Positions 1-7,256 of a stretch of DNA of 64,000 nucleotides are shown here, piece after piece. The notes below the pieces were generated by a model. That model saw only the letters and a list, made by a program, of their open reading frames with translations, was not told the origin of the DNA and searched no databases. Source of the stretch: Streptomyces sp. B1I3 (GTDB taxonomy: Bacteria; Actinomycetota; Actinomycetes; Streptomycetales; Streptomycetaceae); assembly GCF_030816615.1 (NCBI RefSeq), contig NZ_JAUSYD010000001.1, positions 3,742,501 through 3,806,500 on the forward strand, given 5' to 3'. The translations under genes were made by a program, and so were the position numbers. Numbering within the stretch: the first letter of the stretch is position 1; each line of letters starts with the position of its first letter.

Positions 1-369
1 TCCCGGCCGAAGCGGGTTCCTGCTGTTTCGCTTTCCAGTTCTTCGCTTTCGCGTTTCCCTTTCCGGCGAGTCCGACTCTATCAGATCCTTTCGGTCCTGA
101 TTCCCAGTCAGCGGGTTTCGTCTTCCCGGCGGTTGGGCCGTTCCGACGCTCAAACTCTAGCGGATTGTCCCGGCGGCTCATAATCGGGCCTTCGAATTGA
201 ATTCCGGCATGCCGAAATTCTCCCCGATGGGAGGTCGTGCTGAGTTTGGTTGCCGCATACGCGGCGGGATCGGTCGACACGGATCCGTACCGGCTCCGTG
301 ACAACTCGACGAACCTTACGGATGGGAAGGAGCGGTGTCAACCCCTCCTCGTGCCCCGTCCTGGCCCGG
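1..369. other. Left-edge stretch without a recognised gene
   Basis: I see no convincing gene here. The first 170 bases are rich in CTTTC and TTTCG runs and clearly less GC-rich than the neighbouring genes, which suggests untranslated or intergenic DNA belonging to a gene left of the window. The MarR gene on the minus strand ends at the right edge of this stretch. Confidence 0.5.
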
Positions 370-927
370 TCAATCCAGGTCGGTGAGCCGGCCGCCTGCG
401 TCGGGCTGCGCGTGCTCCACGCGGCGCAGGAGACGGATCAGCATCTCGCCCAGGGCTCCGCGCTCGTCGCCGGAGAGGTCCTGGAGAAGGTCCTCCTCGA
501 AGGCGGTGGCCATGCGCATCGCCTCGAGCCATTTCGTACGGCCCTCGTCGGTCAGTTCGACGATGACGCGCACCCGGTTGTTCTCGTCCCTGTCACGGGT
601 GACCAGGCCCTCGCCCGCCATACGGTCGATGCGGTGGGTCATCGCGGCCGGGGTGAGGCCGAGGCGCTTCGCGAGCTCCCCCGGACCCATGCGGTAGGGA
701 GAGCCGGCCAGGACCAGGGTCTTGAGGACCTCCCACTCGGTGTTGCTGATACCGAGGGCGGCGACCTGCCTGCCGTACGCCACGTTCATCCGGCGGTTCA
801 GCCGGCCCAGGGCCGAGACGACCTGTTCGACCTGTGGGTCGAGGTCCCGGAACTCCCGCTGGTAGGCCGCGATCTGCTCGTCCAGGCTCGGCTCGGGGAG
901 CTCGGACTGCTCGGAGGTGTCAGACAT
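370..927 (-). CDS. MarR-family transcriptional regulator
   Basis: A 185-residue protein with the MarR winged-helix fold. After an acidic N-terminus, helices around residues 30-60 are followed by the DNA-binding helix-turn-helix at about residues 85-115 (MGPGELAKRLGLTPAAMTHR) and the beta-wing with the charged turn RDRDENNR at about 125-135. MarR proteins act as dimers, usually repress, and release DNA on binding a small phenolic or drug-like ligand. The gene is divergent from an MFS transporter, with a short dyad between them, so the likely job is ligand-responsive control of that exporter and of itself. The ligand cannot be told from sequence. ATG start at 927; length is normal for the family. 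Confidence 0.93.
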   Translation of the reverse strand: MSDTSEQSELPEPSLDEQIAAYQREFRDLDPQVEQVVSALGRLNRRMNVAYGRQVAALGISNTEWEVLKTLVLAGSPYRMGPGELAKRLGLTPAAMTHRIDRMAGEGLVTRDRDENNRVRVIVELTDEGRTKWLEAMRMATAFEEDLLQDLSGDERGALGEMLIRLLRRVEHAQPDAGGRLTDLD

Positions 928-989
928 GGCGGGCAGTATCGCACGCTGCGCATCGCCGTCGAAGTCCTTCGAGCTGTAGTGTTCACCTT

Positions 990-1010
990 CTAATTTTAGT
1001 GCTAAAGTCT
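990..1010. promoter_or_regulatory. Candidate MarR operator dyad
   Basis: TTTTAG (994-999) and CTAAAG (1002-1007) form an inverted repeat around a 2-bp centre inside an unusually AT-rich patch, midway between the divergent MarR and MFS starts. MarR/SlyA sites are typically short AT-rich dyads of this kind. Assignment to this regulator is inferred from position. Confidence 0.5.
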
Positions 1011-1056
1011 ACGAGTTCGTGTTCTTCAACGTCTTCGAGTCTTGAGGTAGGTGAGT

Positions 1057-2367
1057 GTGACCAGGGAGATGGGCGCAGCGCTGCGGCGGATCCAGGTGGG
1101 GAGCGCGCTGAGCGCGTTCGGCCTCGGGTTCACCGTTCCGTATCTGTACGTCTACGTGGCGCAGGTGCGGGACCTCGGTGCCGGCACGGCGGGAGTCGTG
1201 CTGGCTGTCTTCGCCGTGGCGGCACTGGCCGTCCTGCCGTTCACCGGTCGTGCCATAGACCGGCGCGGGCCGCTGCCCGTACTGGTCACCGCCGCCGCGG
1301 CGGCTGCCGCGGGTGCCGCGGCCCTGGGTGTGGCGAGCAGTGTGACGGCCGCGGTCCTGTCGGCCGCGGTTCTCGGCGCGGGCACGGCTGTCATGCAGCC
1401 GGCGCTCGCGACGATGCTGGTGTGGTGCTCGAGCACCACGACCCGTACCCGTGCCTTCGCCATGCAGTTCTTCCTGCAGAACCTCGGCCTCGGTATCGGT
1501 GGCCTGGTCGGCGGGCAGCTCGTCGACGTCGACCGGCCGTCCAGCTTCACCCTGCTGTTCCTGATCGAAGCGGCGATGTTCGTGGTGCTCGGCGTCGTCG
1601 CCGCCACGGTGCGCATGCCCCACTCCCCGACCCTCACGGACGCCAGGCCCACCGGCGACGGCGAGCCGAAGGCGGGGCTGCGGATGCTGCTCTCCCACAG
1701 GGCCATGGTGCAGTTGTGCGTGCTGGGCTTCGTGATCTTCTTCGCCTGCTACGGACAGTTCGAGTCGGGCCTCGCGGCCTACGGCACCGAGGCCGCCGGG
1801 ATCGACCCGTCGACCCTGGGCATCGCTCTGGCTGCGAACACGGCGGTCATCGTCGCCGCGCAGTTCGTCGTACTCCGCCTCGTGGAGCGGCGGCGGCGCA
1901 GCCGGGTCATCGCGTGGGTCGGTCTCATCTGGGCCTTCGCCTGGATCGTGGCCGGGTACGCGGGCCTCGGCCACGGCAGCCGGACCATGGCGACGGCCGC
2001 GTTGATCTCCACGTACGCGCTGTTCGGGCTCGGTGAGGCGATGCTGTCGCCGACGGTGGCGCCGCTCGTCGCCGATCTGGCCCCTGAGTCCATGGTCGGG
2101 CAGTACAACTCGGCCTTCGCGCTGGTGAAGCAGCTGGCCCTGGCGGTGGGACCGGCCGTGGGCGGCCCGATGGGCGCTTCGCTGCACGGGCCGTACATCG
2201 TGACGTTCGTGCTGTTCTCGCTCGGCATCACCGTGCTGGCCCTCAAGCTGGGGCGGCAGCTCACACCCGTGCAGGACAAGCCGTCGCTCATGACCGCGCC
2301 CTCACGTGTGGTGGCCGTGTCCCTGCCGGACGGCGAGCCCGTCACGGCTCCCGCCGCCGTTCACTGA
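1057..2367 (+). CDS. MFS transporter
   Basis: A major facilitator superfamily permease of about 436 residues with roughly twelve hydrophobic helices, the usual length for a DHA1-type drug or metabolite antiporter. The cytoplasmic loop between helices 2 and 3 carries the motif A-like stretch GRAIDRRGPLPVL. Glycine-rich helix 5 (LGLGIGGLVGGQL) fits the antiporter signature. Two GTG starts are possible, at 1051 and 1057. I prefer 1057 because the GAGG Shine-Dalgarno at 1044-1047 is 9 bases from it and only 3 from 1051. It is divergent from the MarR gene and probably regulated by it. The substrate is unknown. Its stop lies 19 bp from the stop of the converging phosphatase gene. Confidence 0.93.
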   Translation: MTREMGAALRRIQVGSALSAFGLGFTVPYLYVYVAQVRDLGAGTAGVVLAVFAVAALAVLPFTGRAIDRRGPLPVLVTAAAAAAAGAAALGVASSVTAAVLSAAVLGAGTAVMQPALATMLVWCSSTTTRTRAFAMQFFLQNLGLGIGGLVGGQLVDVDRPSSFTLLFLIEAAMFVVLGVVAATVRMPHSPTLTDARPTGDGEPKAGLRMLLSHRAMVQLCVLGFVIFFACYGQFESGLAAYGTEAAGIDPSTLGIALAANTAVIVAAQFVVLRLVERRRRSRVIAWVGLIWAFAWIVAGYAGLGHGSRTMATAALISTYALFGLGEAMLSPTVAPLVADLAPESMVGQYNSAFALVKQLALAVGPAVGGPMGASLHGPYIVTFVLFSLGITVLALKLGRQLTPVQDKPSLMTAPSRVVAVSLPDGEPVTAPAAVH

Positions 2368-2386
2368 GCCACGGCTCCGGCGGGGC

Positions 2387-4063
2387 TCATTCCGGCAGCG
2401 TGAACTCGCACCACACCGCCTTCCCGCCTCCAGGCGTGCGGCGGCTGCCCCAGGACGAGGCGATCGTCGCGACGATCGAGATGCCGCGGCCCGCCTCGTC
2501 CGCCGGCTCGGCGCGGCGGCGGCGCGGCAGGTGGTCGTCCCCGTCGGTCACCTCGATGATCAGCCGGCGGTCCGTGCGGCGCAGACCCAGACGCATGGGC
2601 GGGGTGCCGTGCTGGAGGGAGTTCGCCACGAGTTCGCTCGCGGCGAGAACACCGAGGTCGCAGAGCTCCATGGGGAAGCGCCAGGATGTCAGGACGCCGG
2701 TGGCGAAGGCACGGGCGCGGGGCGCCGCCTCGATGCCGCCGAGCAGTTCGAGCGAGGCGTTGTGGAACAGCTCCGCGCTCGTCCCCGTCCGTGCCGGGTG
2801 CTGCACGACGAGTACGGCTACGTCGTCGTCGTGCTCCGCGGTCACCCCCTGGGAGCGGATGAGCCGGTCGCAGACGACCTGGGGCGACCCCTTGGCGCCG
2901 GACAGGGCGCGCTCCAGGGAGGCGACCCCCTCGTCGATGTCCTCACCACGGCGCTCGACCAGCCCGTCCGTGTAGAGGACGGCCGTGGACCCTGGCGGCA
3001 GGGCGATCGTCCCGGACGTGTGGACCCACCCGCCCGTGCCGAGCGGGGGGCCGGTCGGCTCCGCGGCGCGGCGGACCGTGCCGTCCTCGTCGCACACGAG
3101 GATCGGGAGGTGCCCCGCGGAGGCGTGCACGAGGTGTCCCTCGTTGGGGTCGTGGACCGCGTAGACGCAGGTGGCGATCTGGCTGGCGTCGATCTCGGAG
3201 GCGAGGACGTCCAGGAGCTGGAGGACCTCGTGGGGCGGCAGGTCGAGGCGGGCGTAGGCGCGGACGGCGGTTCGGAGCTGGCCCATGACGGCGGCAGCGC
3301 GTACGCCGCGACCCATCACGTCGCCGATGACGAGCGCGGTGCGCCCGGCGCCGAGGGTGATGACGTCGTACCAGTCGCCGCCGACCGCCGCGTCCGTGCC
3401 GCCGGGCTGGTAGGTGGCGGCGATCCGCAGGTCGTCGGGTTGTTCGAGGTCCTGCGGGAGCAGGGATCGCTGGAGCGTGACGGCCGTTTCGCGGTGGCGC
3501 CGTTCACTGGCGCGCAGCCGCTCCGCCGCTTCCGCGTGGTCCGTGACGTCGGTGGCGTAGACGAGGACGCCCGCTTCCCCCGCCGCGCCGCCGGCACCCC
3601 TCGCGTCGCCGATGGCCACGGGCGTGCAGGTCACGGTGTAGGAGTTGCCGGCGAGGACCTTGCGGGACTTGACCGTACGGGGAGTACCGCTGCGCAGGAC
3701 CTGGTCCAGGAGGGGCAGCAGGCTGAGCTCGGCGAGTTCGGGCATGGCCTCGGCGGCGGGGACGCCGCACGGGCGGGGGCCGAAGGCGGCCGCGTAGGCG
3801 TCGTTCACGTAGGTGATGCGGTGCTCGGGGCCGTGGAGCAGCGCGACCGGGGCCGGAAGGCGGCCGAGGATCTCCTCCGCGGGGAGGGCATCCAGGGAGG
3901 GGCCGGGTGCCGGGGCGGGGGTGGCCGGGGTCTCGTCCGGCACGGGCGCGGTCTTCGGACGTACGGACTCCGCGCGGGCTGCGGGGACGGAACTGTGGTC
4001 GTCCCGCGCGGCGGCTCGACGCTGTGTTCCGGGAAGGCGGGCGCTCCAGCGCGTGAAGTTCAC
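2387..4063 (-). CDS. PAS / SpoIIE phosphatase / HATPase sensor protein
   Basis: A soluble signalling protein of 558 residues. A proline-rich N-terminus (to about residue 65) is followed by a PAS domain (about 65-165, with the ITYVNDAYAAAFG core), a PP2C-type SpoIIE phosphatase (about 185-390, metal-binding GGDWYD and IGDVMGRG motifs) and a C-terminal anti-sigma-type ATPase (about 420-555, G2-box GRGISIV). In Streptomyces such proteins control partner-switching sigma regulation by dephosphorylating anti-anti-sigma factors and sometimes phosphorylating them through the ATPase domain. The PAS domain suggests a small-molecule or redox input. The GTG at 4063 is preferred because an upstream GAGG lies at workable distance; an in-frame GTG at 4237 would add a 58-residue low-complexity extension. 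The partner is not in this window. Confidence 0.9.
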   Translation of the reverse strand: MNFTRWSARLPGTQRRAAARDDHSSVPAARAESVRPKTAPVPDETPATPAPAPGPSLDALPAEEILGRLPAPVALLHGPEHRITYVNDAYAAAFGPRPCGVPAAEAMPELAELSLLPLLDQVLRSGTPRTVKSRKVLAGNSYTVTCTPVAIGDARGAGGAAGEAGVLVYATDVTDHAEAAERLRASERRHRETAVTLQRSLLPQDLEQPDDLRIAATYQPGGTDAAVGGDWYDVITLGAGRTALVIGDVMGRGVRAAAVMGQLRTAVRAYARLDLPPHEVLQLLDVLASEIDASQIATCVYAVHDPNEGHLVHASAGHLPILVCDEDGTVRRAAEPTGPPLGTGGWVHTSGTIALPPGSTAVLYTDGLVERRGEDIDEGVASLERALSGAKGSPQVVCDRLIRSQGVTAEHDDDVAVLVVQHPARTGTSAELFHNASLELLGGIEAAPRARAFATGVLTSWRFPMELCDLGVLAASELVANSLQHGTPPMRLGLRRTDRRLIIEVTDGDDHLPRRRRAEPADEAGRGISIVATIASSWGSRRTPGGGKAVWCEFTLPE

Positions 4064-4394
4064 GGAATTTCTGGCCTCGTGTGTCGGTCTGGTCCGCTCG
4101 GGCGAGCTGCTTCGTCTGCTGGTGCCGTGCCGGTCCCCGCCGGTCTCCTGCCGGGCCCGGGGCACCAGGGCGGGGTCCCGGGGAGGCGCTGTCGGTCGGC
4201 GCTGCCGGTCACTGTAGGTGACTGCCGACCGGGTCACTCTGTGCAGGTGTGGCCATACCTATGGTCACACGCCCAGTGTGACCGACCGTACTGACAGTCG
4301 CCGTACGGCACCCGTCCGGCGGCTGACGTCCGGCTGTCCCGTAAGGAGCTGTGCCGGGCCCGGCGGCCGGGGCGCAGTCGGCCGGGGCCGCTGA

Positions 4395-5888
4395 TCAGCC
4401 GGAAGCTGCCGGCCGGCCGTCGTCCCCCGGTGGGTTGTCCCCGGGTCGCGTCGGGTGCTCCCCGCTCCCGGGACCTCCCAGGGGTTTCTCGCTCCCAGGA
4501 TGCGCCGGATGGGTGTGGCCACCGGCCGCGAGGGCGAATTCCGCGCGCGGGTGTTCGAGTGAACCGAGGGAGACGATCTCCCGCTTGAACAGTCCGGCCA
4601 GGGTCCACTCGGCAAGGACACGCGCCTTCCGGTTGAACGTCGGCACCCTGCTGAGGTGGTAGACGCGGTGCATGAGCCAGGCCGGGTACCCCTTGAGCTT
4701 CCGGCCGTAGACGTGGGCGACGCCCTTGTGCAGTCCCAGCGAGGCGACGGACCCGACGTAGGAGTGCCGGTAGTCCTGGGTCGGCCGTCCGGCAAGGGTG
4801 GCGACGATGTTCTCCGCGAGGACCTTGGCCTGACGCACTGCGTGCTGGGCGTTCGGAGCGGTCTGCGTCCCGGGCTCGGAGGAGGTGAGGTCGGGTACGG
4901 CAGCCGCGTCCCCCGCGGCCCAGGCGTGCTCGGCACCGTCCACGGAGAGGGCGGCGGTGCAGCGGATCCGGCCCCGCTCGTCGAGGGGCAGGTCGGTGGC
5001 GGCGAGGATCGGCGCCGGTTTGACGCCCGCGGTCCACACCAGGGTCCGGGTCGGGAAGCGGGAGCCGTCGCTGAGGACCGCGATACGGCCCTCGCAGCTG
5101 TCGAGCCGGGTGTCGAGCCGCACGTCGATGTTGCGGCCGCGCAGTTCCCTGACCGCGTACTTCCCCATGGCCTCGCCGACTTCGGGCAGGATGCGGCCGG
5201 TCGCCTCGACCAGGATCCACCGCAGGTCCGTGGGCTTGATGTTGTGGTAGTACCGCGAGGTGTAGCGGGCCATGTCCTCGAGCTCGGCGAGGGCCTCGAC
5301 CCCCGCGTAACCGCCGCCGACGAAGACGAAGGTGAGGGCCGCGTCGCGGATCGCGGGGTCCCGGGTGGCCGACGCGATGTCCATCTGTTCGATGACGTGG
5401 TTGCGCAGGCCGATGGCCTCCTCGACGGTCTTGAAGCCGATGCCGACGTCGGCGAGGCCGGGGACCGGAAGGGTGCGCGAGACGGAGCCAGGCGCGACGA
5501 CGATCTCGTCGTACGGAATTTCCAGGGCGCCGGTTCCGTCCTCGCCGGTGGCGAGCGTCGTGACCGTGGCGGTGCGCTTGGCGTGGTCGATGCGTTCCGC
5601 CTCGCCGATGACGATCGTGCAGTGCTTGAGGACCCGGCGCAGCGGTACGACGACGTGCCGGGGGGAGATCGAGCCGGCCGCCGCCTCGGGCAGGAACGGC
5701 TGGTACGTCATGTAGGGCTCAGGCGTGACGACCACGACCTCGGCCTCGCCGCTCCTGAGTCTCTGCCCCAGTTTCCGCTGGAGACGCAGCGCGGTGTACA
5801 TCCCGACGTAGCCGCCGCCGACGACGAGAATGCGCACACTGGGCCGGGTGCCGGGGGTCGTTCCCCGGGAATCTGGAGCCATCACCAT
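4395..5888 (-). CDS. ndh: Type II NADH dehydrogenase (NAD(P)/FAD-dependent oxidoreductase)
   Basis: A single-subunit, non-proton-pumping NADH:quinone oxidoreductase. The N-terminal FAD-binding Rossmann motif (ILVVGGGYVGMYTAL, about residues 18-32) and the second NADH-binding motif (FVFVGGGYAGVEALAEL, mid-protein) are both intact, as are the FAD-contacting stretches WTAGVKPAP and AAGDAAAVPD. The C-terminal part carries amphipathic, basic segments that in this family attach the enzyme to the inner face of the membrane. A glycine/proline-rich tail of about 45 residues is extra. The ATG at 5888 is chosen; nearby ATG (5882) and GTG (5921) codons are alternatives. It is divergent from the AtrA-like gene, an arrangement I recall as conserved in Streptomyces. 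Confidence 0.88.
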   Translation of the reverse strand: MVMAPDSRGTTPGTRPSVRILVVGGGYVGMYTALRLQRKLGQRLRSGEAEVVVVTPEPYMTYQPFLPEAAAGSISPRHVVVPLRRVLKHCTIVIGEAERIDHAKRTATVTTLATGEDGTGALEIPYDEIVVAPGSVSRTLPVPGLADVGIGFKTVEEAIGLRNHVIEQMDIASATRDPAIRDAALTFVFVGGGYAGVEALAELEDMARYTSRYYHNIKPTDLRWILVEATGRILPEVGEAMGKYAVRELRGRNIDVRLDTRLDSCEGRIAVLSDGSRFPTRTLVWTAGVKPAPILAATDLPLDERGRIRCTAALSVDGAEHAWAAGDAAAVPDLTSSEPGTQTAPNAQHAVRQAKVLAENIVATLAGRPTQDYRHSYVGSVASLGLHKGVAHVYGRKLKGYPAWLMHRVYHLSRVPTFNRKARVLAEWTLAGLFKREIVSLGSLEHPRAEFALAAGGHTHPAHPGSEKPLGGPGSGEHPTRPGDNPPGDDGRPAASG

Positions 5889-6102
5889 CCCATGACGCAA
5901 CGGAGTCCGGTGTTTGTCCACAGGCCCGGCAAATTGTGTGACCGGAGCCCGTCGCCGGCGCGTCGGGAGGAAATCACCGCGTATCGCGGCAGCTGCGCAG
6001 GTCAGACGCGGCGGGAGGGTGTGCCGCCAGGAGGCGAATCAGGGTTCACCCGGCTCTTGCTCCGATCGGGGGGCGCTCCATGCGGAACTACCCCCTTCTG
6101 AA

Positions 6103-6132
6103 TTGACCCGGGCTCAACTATGTTCGTACCCC
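6103..6132 (+). promoter_or_regulatory. Candidate promoter of the AtrA-like gene
   Basis: TTGACC (6103-6108) and TACCCC (6127-6132) are separated by 18 bp, about 90 bp upstream of the TetR gene start. The -35 matches consensus well, the -10 poorly. Confidence 0.3.
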
Positions 6133-6221
6133 GTCGGGGTGTCGGATTCGGACGAAGATCCGCACACCGACTGACACGGCGGGGAAGTCTCCGGGGGGAG
6201 ACGTCATAACCGGGGGAAGTT

Positions 6222-7025
6222 ATGCACATTCAGGATTTTCATGGGCAGAACGCTGTCGCCTCTTCAGCGGAGGGCCATGGGCGGCTGAGCTCCGTAGGAC
6301 TGGCCGGGGCGGTCGCCGCGGCGGGAAGCGGGCCGCGCTCGGCCCCGCTCCGCGTGGACGCGCAGCGCAATCTGGAACACGTCCTGCGCGCCGCGCGTGA
6401 GGTGTTCGGTGAACTGGGCTACGGCGCGCCGATGGAGGACGTGGCTCGCCGCGCACGGGTCGGGGTCGGCACCGTCTACCGGCGTTTCCCGAGCAAGGAC
6501 GTGCTCGTGCGCCGAATAGCCGACGAGGAGACCTCTCGGCTCACCGATCAGGCGCGGACGGCACTGGGGCAGGAGGAGGAGCCCTGGTCGGCTCTCTCCC
6601 GTTTCCTGCGGACCTCCGTGGCCTCGGGAGCGGGACGGCTGCTGCCGCCGCAGGTGCTGCGGGTCGGGGGCGACGCCGAGGAGCCGGCCGCCGCGCCGGG
6701 TTCGCCGCAGGACGACGGTGAGACGCGGGTTCCGCATCAGCGGCAGGGGGACGGGCAGCCCGGGCTCCGGATGGTCGCGCAGCGTGCGGGTGCCGGGGAG
6801 GTGCTCGACGACGATCCGGGCGTGGCCGAACTGCTCGAGGTCGTGGGCCGGCTGGTCGACCGGGCGCGCGAGTCGGGGGAGTTGCGGGGCGATGTGACGG
6901 TGGCCGACGTGTTGCTGGTCATCGCCACGGCGGCACCGGCGCTGCCGGACCCCGCGCACCACGCCGCCGCCTCGGCACGTCTGCTGGACATCCTGCTGGA
7001 GGGTCTGCGGTCCCGGCCCGCGTAG
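6222..7025 (+). CDS. atrA: TetR-family regulator, probable AtrA orthologue
   Basis: A 267-residue TetR-family regulator. The helix-turn-helix lies at about residues 48-95 (FGELGYGAPMEDVARRARVG then GTVYRRFPSKDVLVRRIAD) after an N-terminal extension of about 45 residues; the C-terminal half is the ligand/dimer domain. AtrA of S. coelicolor and S. griseus activates pathway-specific antibiotic regulators (actII-ORF4, strR) and the GlcNAc transporter gene nagE2, and lies beside a type II NADH dehydrogenase gene, as here. The orthology call rests on that arrangement, the N-terminal extension and the domain. The ATG at 6222 has a strong GGGGGAA ribosome-binding site. The C-terminal domain contains a charged, low-complexity patch (about residues 150-190). 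A different TetR regulator cannot be excluded without an alignment. Confidence 0.75.
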   Translation: MHIQDFHGQNAVASSAEGHGRLSSVGLAGAVAAAGSGPRSAPLRVDAQRNLEHVLRAAREVFGELGYGAPMEDVARRARVGVGTVYRRFPSKDVLVRRIADEETSRLTDQARTALGQEEEPWSALSRFLRTSVASGAGRLLPPQVLRVGGDAEEPAAAPGSPQDDGETRVPHQRQGDGQPGLRMVAQRAGAGEVLDDDPGVAELLEVVGRLVDRARESGELRGDVTVADVLLVIATAAPALPDPAHHAAASARLLDILLEGLRSRPA

Positions 7026-7256
7026 GGGCCCGGCGGGTCCCCGGCCGGGCGGGGGCGTCCCCGCCGGACGGGCACCGGCGCGGCCGGAAGGTGTGACGCC
7101 GCCCGGTCGGCTCCCCGATGGGGTGACGTCACGCGTCCTTGTGCGGGAAGACGCCCCGGACGAGTGGTTGCCCCGCCGAAGGGTTCGCCGCGGTAGGGCT
7201 CTGTGGCACTCTTGCCCGGTATTCGGGTCCGAAGGGTGTACACGGGGGCTTCCGCG

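Noticed and set aside
2306..4294. 662-residue plus-strand frame antisense to the SpoIIE phosphatase
   Set aside because: No domain and no credible start; the minus-strand frame has complete PAS, PP2C and ATPase motifs.
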